From positions 4,591 to 68,590 of the forward strand of contig NZ_FOLT01000007.1 in assembly GCF_900112455.1 (NCBI RefSeq): a DNA stretch of 64,000 bases, written 5' to 3'. Below are positions 43,997-53,209 of this stretch, piece after piece. A program made the position numbers and the translations under genes. How positions within the stretch are numbered: the first letter of the stretch is position 1; each line of letters opens with the position of its first letter. The notes beneath the pieces are model-generated. The model worked only from the letters and a program-made list of their open reading frames with translations. It was not told where the DNA came from and searched no databases. The DNA is from Alkalibacterium subtropicum (GTDB taxonomy: Bacteria; Bacillota; Bacilli; Lactobacillales; Carnobacteriaceae_A).

Positions 43997-44997
43997 TCAT
44001 TGAAACGCTGATCGCCCATGTCGTCAGTTACTTTTACTTTCAGCCAACCAGTACGGGGAAGGCAAAGGAAACTAACGCCGTTTCTCAATCGCTTCATTTC
44101 GTCTGGGGCGTGCTCTTTACGAGTGTGATCCTTTACGGCCTAAATGACGACAGTGACGGCTTCACCTTGAAGTGGCTCGTGATCGTCTCGGGTTTGCTTT
44201 TTGGATATATCTTATTCGAAAATAAAATCAAGCACCCGCTGAACTTCTTTTTCACGAGTAACTTGAGCAGTGAACATTCGCTGCATATGTTTTATGTGAA
44301 AAACAGGTCTATCGTCCAGTTCGTTATCCAGCAGATGCTCTATCTGCTCTGGATCTTCATATTGAATGAATTAGTGACTGTGAGTGATGATCCATGGATT
44401 CTAGTGGGGATCGGGCTACTCTTTCTCCTTATTTTTATGGTCAGTCTTTATGCACTGACCAGGAAAGAGTCCCGCAGTCACTATCCCTGGAACAGACTGC
44501 TCAAGCATGCGAGTACATACATCGTGTTAAGTGCTGTGACACTGATCCTTCTGCAGATTCTGTTGCAGGGGCTAGAGTTGCTCCAGCTTGCAACGTTTCC
44601 AGTCGGAGCGTTCGTCACACAGTCGCCGTATCGAATGCTCATTGCCTTAAATTTCGTGCTATTGTTGTTGATGAAGCCCACCAATCAGGTCATCCGGGCG
44701 GTCAGTTCCAAGTATGACCCGAAAAAAGATACAGCGCTGACGTCTCAGGCTGAACAGGACTCCGGTTTCAAAGGAGCCGGCGCCATGATCGGGAATCTCG
44801 AACGCCTGCTGATTTTGCTGTCGTTTTTCTTTGGTAGCCTCTTGTCTGTGGTCGCGATCTTGTCCATCAAAGCCTTCGCCCGATACAAGCTGATCGCCGA
44901 AGACCCGTACTTCTCTGAGTACTTCGTCATCGGGACCATGCTCAGTGTCCTGATCACCTTTGCGTGCTATGCACTGCTTGTTTTGCTGCTCCTATAA
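43993..44997 (+). CDS. Membrane partner of SatD (DUF3307-like)
   Basis: 334 aa with eight or so membrane spans. The opening MIIETLIAHVVSYFYFQP with His and the later SLHFVWGVLF resemble DUF3307 membrane proteins, often encoded after SatD. Function unknown. The ATG overlaps the satD stop (ATGA), and a strong terminator follows, so the two genes form a closed operon. Confidence 0.75.
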   Translation: MIIETLIAHVVSYFYFQPTSTGKAKETNAVSQSLHFVWGVLFTSVILYGLNDDSDGFTLKWLVIVSGLLFGYILFENKIKHPLNFFFTSNLSSEHSLHMFYVKNRSIVQFVIQQMLYLLWIFILNELVTVSDDPWILVGIGLLFLLIFMVSLYALTRKESRSHYPWNRLLKHASTYIVLSAVTLILLQILLQGLELLQLATFPVGAFVTQSPYRMLIALNFVLLLLMKPTNQVIRAVSSKYDPKKDTALTSQAEQDSGFKGAGAMIGNLERLLILLSFFFGSLLSVVAILSIKAFARYKLIAEDPYFSEYFVIGTMLSVLITFACYALLVLLLL

Positions 44998-45050
44998 TCA
45001 AGATGATGACAGGGTATCCATATAATTTCGTTATAAAGCCAAGAAGGAAC

Positions 45051-45090
45051 AACCCGCGCCTCTAGTGAGGCGCGGGTTGAACAATTTTGT
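45051..45090 (+). terminator. Terminator of the satD operon
   Basis: Perfect 13-bp stem CAACCCGCGCCTC / GAGGCGCGGGTTG with a TAGT loop, then AACAATTTTG. Confidence 0.85.
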
Positions 45091-45430
45091 AGAGAAGTGT
45101 TCAGTCGTAAGGGTTCGTTGTCATGAGTACGACATTTAAAGCTCGAAAGTGTTCACTTGTGGATCAGCGATTCAGTGAGTGCGACATTTTGGAAGGATAA
45201 ATGTTCACTCATGAAGAATTAAAAGCGTGGGTGATACATTTTAAGTACGAAAGTGTTCACTCGTGAACAGTCATGGCGTGGGTGATACATTTTGCCAACA
45301 AAAAGTGCTCGCTCATGATCTCTCAGCTACATGAGTGAACAGTTTACATGGAAAAACTGTTCACTCATGCGTCAGACTGGGGTGAGTGCGACATTACGCC
45401 AACAAAAGTGTTCACTCACTTATACCCGAA
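45072..45430. repeat. 51/52-bp array, family 3 (GTGAGT...TTCACTCA), copy A
   Basis: Units begin near 45072, 45123, 45174, 45226, 45277, 45330 and 45381 (steps of 51-53 bp). Each has GTGAGTGCGACATTTT near its start and AAGTGTTCACTCAT later, an imperfect dyad. On the opposite strand this is the same family as the array at 62.5 kb. It separates the satD operon from the M16 peptidase; a further short terminator lies at 45515-45540. Confidence 0.8.
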
Positions 45431-45514
45431 GACTGAGCCGACACCTCTTCACATAACCTTATCTCAGATACACAAAATCAAGACAAGTCGAACCAGTCCC
45501 TAAACAATGCTGCT

Positions 45515-45541
45515 GAAACGAGGCGCAGGCCTCGTTTCTTT
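45515..45541 (+). terminator. Rho-independent terminator-like hairpin
   Basis: GAAACGAGGC / GCCTCGTTTC stem with a short loop followed by TTTCC. No gene ends directly before it; it may insulate the peptidase from the array region. Confidence 0.6.
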
Positions 45542-45665
45542 CCTTATCCAAAGCTTTAAAGTGTGGAGATTGAAGGTATTCAATCTCTTCCTCTAGTCAA
45601 AGCGGGCTGAAATCATGTACAATGGTCCTATATGAAAAAATAATGAGAACACGAAGGAGATACGT

Positions 45666-48557
45666 ATGGTCTTTAAGAAAATCGAATCACGGGACCTTCC
45701 AGATATCCATTCTGAAGGTCACTTATATGCACACGAAGAAACGGGGGCACAGGTGTTGTACCTGGCCAACGATGATACCAATAAATCCTTTACGATCGGC
45801 TTTAGAACACCGCCTTACAACGACAACGGTATCGCCCATATCCTCGAGCATTCCGTTCTGAACGGCTCACAAAAATATCCTTCCAAAGAACCGTTCGTTG
45901 AACTGATCAAAGGGTCACTCAACACCTTTGTCAACGCGATGACTTTCTCGGATAAAACCATTTACCCGGTCGCATCCACCAACGAGAAAGACTTCGGTCA
46001 CCTGGTCGGGGTTTATTTAGACGCGGTCTTCCAGCCGAAATTGTATCAGGATCCGCAGATCCTTGCTCAGGAAGGCTGGCACCATCATCTGGAAAATGAA
46101 GAGGATGATCTCATTTATAAAGGGGTCGTTTACAACGAGATGAAAGGGGCTGCAGCTTCACCGGAGCGTCAGGTCTATGATCACGTTTCCAGTCAGCTGT
46201 ATCCCAATACCACTTACAGCAAGAATTCAGGCGGCGACCCCAAAGAGATCCCGACCCTGACTCAGGAAGAATTCATTGCCTTCCACCAGATGTACTACCA
46301 CCCAAGCAACTCCCTGACGATCGTCTACGGAGACCTGAATATTTCCGATGTGTTCGATCGACTGGAAGAGTACTTTAGTGGGATGGGCAGACAGGACGAA
46401 GCTGTCGACTTGTCCATCGAACCGTCCCGACCGAAAGAAGCGGTCTATTCCGATACGTATTCCATCACAGCAGGCGATGATCCGACCGGGAAAGACTACC
46501 TGGCACTCGGCTGGCATGGGGCCTTTCCGGATGAAACGCTGGACATCTTCGGCCTTGAAGTTCTGGAGGAGATCCTGTTCGGCAACAATCAGTCACCGCT
46601 TAAAAAAGCGCTCCTGGACGCAGAGATCGGTGGCGACATCAACAGCGATGTCTCAGATATCGGTTATCCGACCGCTTTCCTGATCATGGCGAAGTATTCC
46701 AGTGCCGACAAGATGCCTAAGTTCAAAGAAGTCGTTCAAGACACACTGAAGGATTTAGTCAAGAACGGCATCAACAAAGACCTGATCCAGGCAGCCCTGA
46801 ACAAAATCACTTTCCAGACACGCGAAGCGGCGATATCAGAAGACAACCCGCGCGGGGTCATTTACGCCATCCAGACGCTGAACACCTGGCTGTACGACAA
46901 GGACCCGTTCGTGAACCTGCAGTTCAACCATTACCTGGAAGAACTGGCTGAAAAAGCGGACGAGGGCTACTTTGAAGAGCTGATCCAGCGCAAACTGATC
47001 GATAACGCCATCTTCACGCAAGTCATATTGAAAGCCGAACCCGGCAAGAGCGACAAGCAGGAAGCCGAGACACTCAAGCAGCTTCAGGAATATAAGGCTA
47101 ATATAACAGAAGACGAACGTCAGACGATCATCAAAGAGACACGTGCTTTGATCGCGCGTCAGGAAACCCCGGACCGTCCGGAAGATCTGGCGAAGATCCC
47201 GACACTTAAACGCGAGGATCTGACGACGGACGAGCAGGACTATCCGATCGATGAAGAAGTGTTCGGCGAAGACACCAGTTTCTATCATGCGGATCAGTTC
47301 ACGTCGGGCATCGACTACATCGACCTGTATTTCGACATCCAAGACTTTGAAGCGGACGAGTATGTCCTTCTAGGCTATTTCAGCCATCTCTTAGGTAAAC
47401 TGGCCACGGAGAACTACGATGAAGCGGCGCTGCAGACGGAAATGGATACCCACACAGGCGGCATTTACGGCAGCATGTCTGTTTATGAAGATATCGAAGG
47501 GAACATCAAACCGTTCTTCAAAGTCAGCGGGAAAGCTCTGGCAGCTGCTTTAGATGACTTGGTTGGTTTAATGAAAGAGATCTCCCTGCATACTCAGTTC
47601 GACAACAAAGCGGAACTCTTGAAGATCACCCAGCGACTGATCTCCAACTTTGAAAACAAGATAAACTTCGGTTCACACGCGATCGTCGCGAACCGGGCCT
47701 TGAGCCAAGTGAAACCGACTGCCAAACTGAGTGAACGCATTGGCGGCGTCGACCAGTTCAATTATCTCAAATCTGTTCGCGATGAACTGAAAACAGATTC
47801 CACTGATCTGACAGACAGCCTGACTCAGTTACTAGCTAAACTGATGAACAAACGCCGCTTGAATGTGCTTTATACCGGCGGAGCGGACCGCAAGAACACG
47901 GTCAAAGAAGCGCTGAAAGCAGCCTTTTCTTCCTTTCCGAATGACCCCCTTGGCGACAAAGCCATGTACCAGCCTGGACCCAAGCAAAATGAAGCCTATG
48001 TGACAGCACAAGACGTGAACTATGTCGGTTTGGGAAGTGACGCCACCGGAACGCTCGACTACTCGGGGCCCTCGCAAGTCCTGTCGACGGCTTTCCGTTT
48101 TGACTACCTGTGGAATGCCATTCGTGTCAAAGGCGGGGCATACGGCTCCCTTTACCGTCATACACGCAACGGCAGTGTGGCGCTGGGATCTTACCGTGAT
48201 CCGAACATCAGTAAGACACTGAACGTGTATAAAGAAATCCCGGACTACGTCAAAGGACTGGAACTTTCCGAGTCTGAACTGCTGAAATATATCATCGGGT
48301 CACTCAGCCCGCTGGAGCAGCCGAAATCAGCTCACAGCAAGGGACTCACTGCTTTCAATCGACTGCAGCGTAATATCACAAAGGACGATATCGTCAAGCT
48401 GAAAAAAGAGATTTTAGCGACCGATTCAGACAAACTGTCAGCCCTGCACGAAGACTTCCGCACAGTCATCGACTCAGGTTCTGTGGTCGTCATCGGGAAC
48501 AAGACGCAGATCGAAAACGAAAAAGAGCTGTTCGATGAAGTGTACGACCTTTACTGA
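45666..48557 (+). CDS. M16C metalloprotease (insulinase / PreP-like)
   Basis: 963 aa. Inverted zinc motif HILEH at residues 58-62 (H58, E61, H62) in NGIAHILEHSVLNGSQKYP, with the later Glu in YNEMKGAAASP. Four M16 domains in one chain, as in presequence-peptidase-type M16C enzymes that cut short unstructured peptides inside a closing chamber. The C-terminal half has the RY-type GGAYGSLYRHT. No signal peptide, so cytoplasmic. AAGGAGATACGT precedes the ATG. Confidence 0.95.
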   Translation: MVFKKIESRDLPDIHSEGHLYAHEETGAQVLYLANDDTNKSFTIGFRTPPYNDNGIAHILEHSVLNGSQKYPSKEPFVELIKGSLNTFVNAMTFSDKTIYPVASTNEKDFGHLVGVYLDAVFQPKLYQDPQILAQEGWHHHLENEEDDLIYKGVVYNEMKGAAASPERQVYDHVSSQLYPNTTYSKNSGGDPKEIPTLTQEEFIAFHQMYYHPSNSLTIVYGDLNISDVFDRLEEYFSGMGRQDEAVDLSIEPSRPKEAVYSDTYSITAGDDPTGKDYLALGWHGAFPDETLDIFGLEVLEEILFGNNQSPLKKALLDAEIGGDINSDVSDIGYPTAFLIMAKYSSADKMPKFKEVVQDTLKDLVKNGINKDLIQAALNKITFQTREAAISEDNPRGVIYAIQTLNTWLYDKDPFVNLQFNHYLEELAEKADEGYFEELIQRKLIDNAIFTQVILKAEPGKSDKQEAETLKQLQEYKANITEDERQTIIKETRALIARQETPDRPEDLAKIPTLKREDLTTDEQDYPIDEEVFGEDTSFYHADQFTSGIDYIDLYFDIQDFEADEYVLLGYFSHLLGKLATENYDEAALQTEMDTHTGGIYGSMSVYEDIEGNIKPFFKVSGKALAAALDDLVGLMKEISLHTQFDNKAELLKITQRLISNFENKINFGSHAIVANRALSQVKPTAKLSERIGGVDQFNYLKSVRDELKTDSTDLTDSLTQLLAKLMNKRRLNVLYTGGADRKNTVKEALKAAFSSFPNDPLGDKAMYQPGPKQNEAYVTAQDVNYVGLGSDATGTLDYSGPSQVLSTAFRFDYLWNAIRVKGGAYGSLYRHTRNGSVALGSYRDPNISKTLNVYKEIPDYVKGLELSESELLKYIIGSLSPLEQPKSAHSKGLTAFNRLQRNITKDDIVKLKKEILATDSDKLSALHEDFRTVIDSGSVVVIGNKTQIENEKELFDEVYDLY

Positions 48558-48581
48558 TCAGCTCGATCAGAACAAAACTAG

Positions 48582-48623
48582 AACCGGACCAGCAGCGTAT
48601 AATCGCTGCTGGTCTGGTTTTTT
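48582..48623 (+). terminator. Rho-independent terminator
   Basis: AACCGGACCAGCAGCG / CGCTGCTGGTCTGGTT stem with TATAAT loop and T-run. Confidence 0.95.
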
Positions 48624-48740
48624 CATCCTCAATAGCTATCCTTTGCATCTCCAAAAAGCCGCGCTGTATACTGAGCGTGTAGATCACTGAGGAAGAAATA
48701 GATTGTCACTAGGACTATAACTAAAGAGGAGGGATAAAGC

Positions 48741-49040
48741 GTGAATACACTCGTTGCCGTTTCTATCGTGCCCATCGGAACAGAGGAAGCACTGGCCCCG
48801 CATGTGTCAAAATCCATCAAGATCATCAGAGACTCCGGCCTGCCCAATAAAACGACCTCGATGTTTACAGAAATCGAAGGCCCCTGGGATGAGGTAATGA
48901 ACGTCGTCAAAGACGCTGTGATGGTCCTGGCTGATGAAGGGATCCGAACGGAAGTCGTTCTGAAAGGCGATATTCGTCCCGGACGTGAGAACGCCATGGA
49001 AGAGAAAGTCCAGGAGATCGAAGACAGGCTGGGTCAGTAA
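48741..49040 (+). CDS. Thiamine-binding MTH1187/YkoF-like protein
   Basis: 99 aa of the MTH1187 (DUF77) family: TLVAVSIVPIGTEEALAPHVSKSIKII in outline, TSMFTEIEGPWDEVMNVVKDA. These ferredoxin-like-fold proteins bind thiamine or its pyrimidine part and may help transport or storage. GTG start at 48741 after AAAGAGGAGGGATAAAGC. Monocistronic with a terminator. Confidence 0.9.
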   Translation: MNTLVAVSIVPIGTEEALAPHVSKSIKIIRDSGLPNKTTSMFTEIEGPWDEVMNVVKDAVMVLADEGIRTEVVLKGDIRPGRENAMEEKVQEIEDRLGQ

Positions 49041-49060
49041 ACCAATAGAAAACTCGAAGA

Positions 49061-49098
49061 GGTGTCCGCTCCAGGATAAAGGAGGGGACACCTTTTTT
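49061..49098 (+). terminator. Rho-independent terminator
   Basis: GGTGTCC (49061-49067) / GGACACC (49086-49092) stem followed by TTTTTT. Confidence 0.85.
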
Positions 49099-49225
49099 CG
49101 TACAGAAACATCCGTTCGGCAGTCGGTTTTTTCTCTTTTAGTCGCGCGCGCATTGAAAATGCCTTCATTGATACCTATAATGAATAAAGATAGACTAAAA
49201 AACATAGCCATACAGGAGGGATGAC

Positions 49226-49567
49226 ATGAATAAAAGCAAACGCGCGGTGATTGCCCTGTTGTTTCTCTGTTCGATCCTGTTCCTGACCCAGCCGGATAAG
49301 GACGATATCTATGACTGGCTGGAACACGAGCAAGGCATCACTCAAAGAGATGACTCGAACGAAGCGATCGCCTTTGGTTTATTCAAAAAAGACGGGAAAC
49401 AGATCCAGGAGATGTTCAGTCACTACAGAAATACGGGTCTCTTTGCAAGCGAGGAAAAAGTTTTTTATGATGAAAACGGCGAGTCGTTCACCATCCGGGT
49501 CTTCGGTATTGCCGGCCAGCTTTTTTTAATGGAAGAAGGACCGGTCTGGGACTGGCTGAATAATTAA
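49226..49567 (+). CDS. Secreted or membrane-anchored small protein, unknown
   Basis: 113 aa with an N-terminal hydrophobic segment (VIALLFLCSILFLTQ, about 8-22) and an acidic domain. Two similar ends (DIYDWLEHEQG and VWDWLNN) frame it. I do not recognise a family. CAGGAGGGATGAC precedes the ATG. Confidence 0.7.
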   Translation: MNKSKRAVIALLFLCSILFLTQPDKDDIYDWLEHEQGITQRDDSNEAIAFGLFKKDGKQIQEMFSHYRNTGLFASEEKVFYDENGESFTIRVFGIAGQLFLMEEGPVWDWLNN

Positions 49568-49632
49568 GTCAGTTTGCCGCGTTTTGAAGGACCTCAGGCT
49601 TGCTTTCCTGTACGAGTTTCGAGAACAGCGTA

Positions 49633-49845
49633 GTATTATCGGTACTCAAGTACTGCTCATTGTTCGACTTTAGGGAATGATGCCGTATTACAGGCATTCA
49701 TCACTATCAACACGTCTAACTTACGGGAATAGCACTACATTACAGGCACTCAAACACCGCTCCTCAATCGACTTACCGGAAAGCATACTATTACAGATAC
49801 TTAGTAGGGATTCAACTAGCACACAATCTGAGTCCCTGACAATTC
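49633..49845. repeat. 51/52-bp array, family 5, single locus
   Basis: Motifs GTATTA, GTATTACAGGCA, ACATTACAGGCA and CTATTACAGATA begin at 49633, 49685, 49737 and 49788: 52, 52 and 51 bp. Each is followed by ACTCA or TTCA-like sequence and later TCGACTTACnGGAA-type segments. Dyad symmetry is weak. It lies between the 113-aa gene and the esterase. Confidence 0.65.
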
Positions 49846-49913
49846 TACATGTTCAACTGATTTATCCTTTTCAATAAGCAACCTAATCACCCAACAGAAC
49901 GGAGACATTACAT

Positions 49914-50813
49914 ATGATCGACAGTTATGAAAACATGCCGAAATCTAACGCACACCCAGCAGGAATGAAGACGGTCCATGGCGACAAACAAAATATCCAG
50001 GCGCGCATTATTCCGGAAGATCATATATACCAGCGCAAGAACGGCCGGAACCTGCGCATCCGACTAGTCTATCCGGAAGGCTATGAACTTGAAGGGCCGT
50101 ATCCAACCTTAGTACATATCCAGGGATCAGGCTGGTTCCAGCAGGATCTGAACAACATCATCACGGACTTCATGCCGATCGTCAAGCGCGGGTTCGTGCT
50201 GGCTGTGGTGGAGTATCTGCCCTTACCTGACGCCAGTTTCCCGAGTCATATCCATGACGCTAAAACCGCTGTCCGTTATTTGGACGCACACGCCGATGAA
50301 CTGGCGCTCGATATGAAAAACCTCTTCCTGTCTGGTGACTCGAGCGGCGGACATACCGCCGTCATGGCCTGGGCGACCTGGCAGACAGACAGGCTGGACA
50401 ACTCGACTGTGCCGCTTCCAGCTGTCAAGGCCTGTATCGATATATACGGCGTCACTGATTTTGGGGCTATCGTGAATCAGCCCTCAGCGACCGACCATGC
50501 CAAGCCGACGAGTCCGCCGAACCTGCTGCTCACAGAGTTCATCAGAGGGAACGATGACGCCCATGTCAAACAGGCGTCCGTTTTGTATTATTTGGAAAGG
50601 CACAAACCAGAAGCTCCCCTGTTGATCCTCCACGGCAACAAAGATACGGTTGTTCCCTTTGAGCAAAGCGTGCTGCTCTATGAAGCCTGCCTTGAGCATG
50701 ACCTGGACGCTGAGTTTTACTGCGTGGACGAAGCCGATCACGGCGGAAGCATCTTTTATACCGATGAAGTCGTGGGGATCATCAGAGACTTTCTGATCAC
50801 GCATGTCGATTAG
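49914..50813 (+). CDS. Alpha/beta hydrolase (carboxylesterase)
   Basis: 299 aa. Oxyanion loop VHIQGSGWFQQD (the usual HGGG is IQGSG here), nucleophile elbow LSGDSSGGHTAVMA (Ser about 141), Asp in HGNKDTVVPF (about 244) and His in DEADHGGS (about 277). No signal peptide. Substrate unknown; acetyl-sugar or short-chain esters are typical for this group. GGAGACATTACAT precedes the ATG. Confidence 0.9.
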   Translation: MIDSYENMPKSNAHPAGMKTVHGDKQNIQARIIPEDHIYQRKNGRNLRIRLVYPEGYELEGPYPTLVHIQGSGWFQQDLNNIITDFMPIVKRGFVLAVVEYLPLPDASFPSHIHDAKTAVRYLDAHADELALDMKNLFLSGDSSGGHTAVMAWATWQTDRLDNSTVPLPAVKACIDIYGVTDFGAIVNQPSATDHAKPTSPPNLLLTEFIRGNDDAHVKQASVLYYLERHKPEAPLLILHGNKDTVVPFEQSVLLYEACLEHDLDAEFYCVDEADHGGSIFYTDEVVGIIRDFLITHVD

Positions 50814-50935
50814 CCGCTTTTATAAAGAGACAGGAAATGCCTTCCTGCAGAAAATGTGTTATTGATAAAAGCCAAAAGACGTTTATACTATAGTAAGGTA
50901 GTGTTTAGTTCTGCACGGGAAGGGGGGAGGACAAA

Positions 50936-51373
50936 ATGGGACTGTTTTATTTCGCCATCGTTATGAGCGGCATCTTGTTGTTTTTAAACGAAGAAAAAGA
51001 AATAAACAAGTTATTTAAAGCCATCGATACATACAGACGGCCGTTTAAGATCGCCACGTTTATCCATATCATTTTCATGGGTGTATTCATGGTGCCGTTC
51101 GACTCTATTGACACGGCACTGATCCTCAGGTATGCTGTGCTCTACTTATTTGTCGGGGTCATCTTGTACGGGCTCTATAAAAACCAGCCGTTGAACGTAT
51201 TAAAGATCATCAGCCTGCTGCATATTGTGGGATTAGTCGGACGCATCGCCCTTGAATGGATGGAATGGACACCCATGAAGCTGTTCAATGTCGTCATATC
51301 CACGGCCATCATTCCGTTATATCTCTACATCATCCAGCTCGTTCTTACACTCAAACGCTTCTCCAGCGACTGA
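50936..51373 (+). CDS. Four-span membrane protein, unknown
   Basis: 145 aa with four hydrophobic spans (about 2-17, 36-55, 61-82, 90-110 and a terminal one). I do not recognise a family. GGGGGGAGGACAAA precedes the ATG. The next gene, also membrane-bound, starts 65 bp downstream on the same strand, so they may be co-transcribed. Confidence 0.7.
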   Translation: MGLFYFAIVMSGILLFLNEEKEINKLFKAIDTYRRPFKIATFIHIIFMGVFMVPFDSIDTALILRYAVLYLFVGVILYGLYKNQPLNVLKIISLLHIVGLVGRIALEWMEWTPMKLFNVVISTAIIPLYLYIIQLVLTLKRFSSD

Positions 51374-51437
51374 GCACTACTTATAAATCACTTGTTTATC
51401 CCTTGATGGATGAATCACACAGAAAAAGGAAGGTATT

Positions 51438-53027
51438 ATGAAACCATTTAAGAAACGCTTATTTTTATATCTCGCACTGTTTATTGCTGCGTTAGCTGTA
51501 TTTTACATATATACACCAGCGCTCAACATCCACTCGCAGGCATTCAGATTTTATATCCTGCTGTTTGCCGTAGCTGCCATCGGTATCGAACTGTCTCTAG
51601 ACGGTCAGTTTTTCTATCAGAAAAAACTGAAGTATGGGGCTTTGGCCCTGCCGATCCTGGGCGTCATCGTGATCGCTGCAGGCAACCTGGTGAACGGGGT
51701 CATGTTCCGTGCCACAGACTATGCCTCCCTGATCGAAGTGGAAGAGAAGAGTTTCCAGGACGATTTCCCGGCCATGGATGAATCATCTATCCCATTGATG
51801 GATAAAGACACAGCCCAGCGTCTGGGAGACCGACGCATCGGCTCGATCAGCGAACTGGTTTCTCAATTCGTCCCCGCTGATACGTATACGCAGATCAATA
51901 TCGATAATGATCCTTTTCGCGTCACCCCACTGCAGTATGCCAGTTTTATCCGCTGGTTCAGCAACCGCAGTGAAGGCATCCCCAATTACCTGAAAGTCGA
52001 CATGGTGACGGGAGCAGTCGAAGTAGAAGATCTGGAACAAAACATCAAATATTCGGATTCAGAGTATTTTAACCGGAACGTCAAGCGGCACCTGCGCTTC
52101 AACCATCCGACCAAACTTTTTGCAGACCCGGATTTTGAAGTCGATGATCAGGGGCACCCCTATTACATCGCGACGACCTATGAGAATGTTTTCTGGTTCA
52201 AGCAGCTCGAACCGACCGGCCTGATCGTTTTAGACGCCGTGACAGGTGAAACGGAAGAATTTGATTTAGACAATATGCCGACCTGGGTGGACCGTGTGTA
52301 TTCGGCAGATCTTATTTTACAGCAGCTGAACTACAGAGGCCAGTACAGCGGCGGTTTCTTCAATGCACTCTTTGGTAAACGCGGGGTCACGCAAACGACA
52401 GAAGGCTACAACTATATCCCGATGAATGATGATGTTTATCTTTATACTGGCGTAACATCCATTAACAGAGATGCCTCGAATATCGGCTTTTATCTTGTAA
52501 ACATGCGTACCAAAGCCGCTGAATTTTATCCGGTCACTTCTGCCGATGAGTTTTCTGCCATGGATTCTGCCGAAGGGGCACTCCAGCAGATGCGTTTCGA
52601 ATCGACCTTTCCGCTGCTGATCAGCTTGAACGAACGCCCGTATTACATTTCATCCCTGAAAGATGATTCCGGCCTTGTCCGTTCCTATGCCCTGGTCGAT
52701 GCACAGGACTATCAGAAAGTCATCACCAGCGACACCGTGGATGGCCTGATCACTCAGCTGAACGGCGAAACATTGACTGATTCAGAGGACGCCGAAGAAG
52801 ATATCGTTGAAGTGGTCGACGAAAACCTGAGTGAAGTCAGCGGCCAAGTGGAAAACATCTCGCAGGCGGTCGTTTCCGGTAATACCCTTTACTACTTCAT
52901 GATCGACGGCAGCATCTACAAAGCCGACATCACCTTACACGATGCCTTGCCTTTTGTTGAAGAAGGTCAAGTCATCGAAGGAGAAGCCAACGAAGACAAT
53001 GAATTCAAAGTGATTATTTTAGACTAA
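51438..53027 (+). CDS. Membrane-anchored protein with large outer domain, unknown
   Basis: 529 aa. Three hydrophobic spans in the first ~95 residues (about 8-25, 35-52, 67-86), then a ~430-residue region predicted outside. It contains repeated-looking beta segments such as PNYLKVDMVTGAVEVEDL, GLIVLDAVTGETEEFDLDNMP and GFYLVNMRTKAAEFYPV, which suggests a propeller-like or tandem strand fold. Related proteins of this size occur in other Lactobacillales but I know no function. AAGGAAGGTATT precedes the ATG. A terminator follows. Confidence 0.75.
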   Translation: MKPFKKRLFLYLALFIAALAVFYIYTPALNIHSQAFRFYILLFAVAAIGIELSLDGQFFYQKKLKYGALALPILGVIVIAAGNLVNGVMFRATDYASLIEVEEKSFQDDFPAMDESSIPLMDKDTAQRLGDRRIGSISELVSQFVPADTYTQINIDNDPFRVTPLQYASFIRWFSNRSEGIPNYLKVDMVTGAVEVEDLEQNIKYSDSEYFNRNVKRHLRFNHPTKLFADPDFEVDDQGHPYYIATTYENVFWFKQLEPTGLIVLDAVTGETEEFDLDNMPTWVDRVYSADLILQQLNYRGQYSGGFFNALFGKRGVTQTTEGYNYIPMNDDVYLYTGVTSINRDASNIGFYLVNMRTKAAEFYPVTSADEFSAMDSAEGALQQMRFESTFPLLISLNERPYYISSLKDDSGLVRSYALVDAQDYQKVITSDTVDGLITQLNGETLTDSEDAEEDIVEVVDENLSEVSGQVENISQAVVSGNTLYYFMIDGSIYKADITLHDALPFVEEGQVIEGEANEDNEFKVIILD

Positions 53028-53035
53028 AATCCAAA

Positions 53036-53084
53036 AACCTGCTCTTCATTACTCGCAGCCAAAGTGATGAGGGGCAGGTTTTTT
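53036..53084 (+). terminator. Rho-independent terminator
   Basis: AACCTGC...TCATTAC pairs with GTGATGA...GCAGGTT, then TTTTT. Confidence 0.85.
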
Positions 53085-53209
53085 CTAACTTCACATTAAA
53101 AAAATCTTAGAAAAAAGGATGGGAAATAATCTATCAAACAGCTTAGAATAGTGTTAATATAGTGGCTATATATAAACTGAACCCATTAATACTCGAGGAG
53201 ACATGATCG

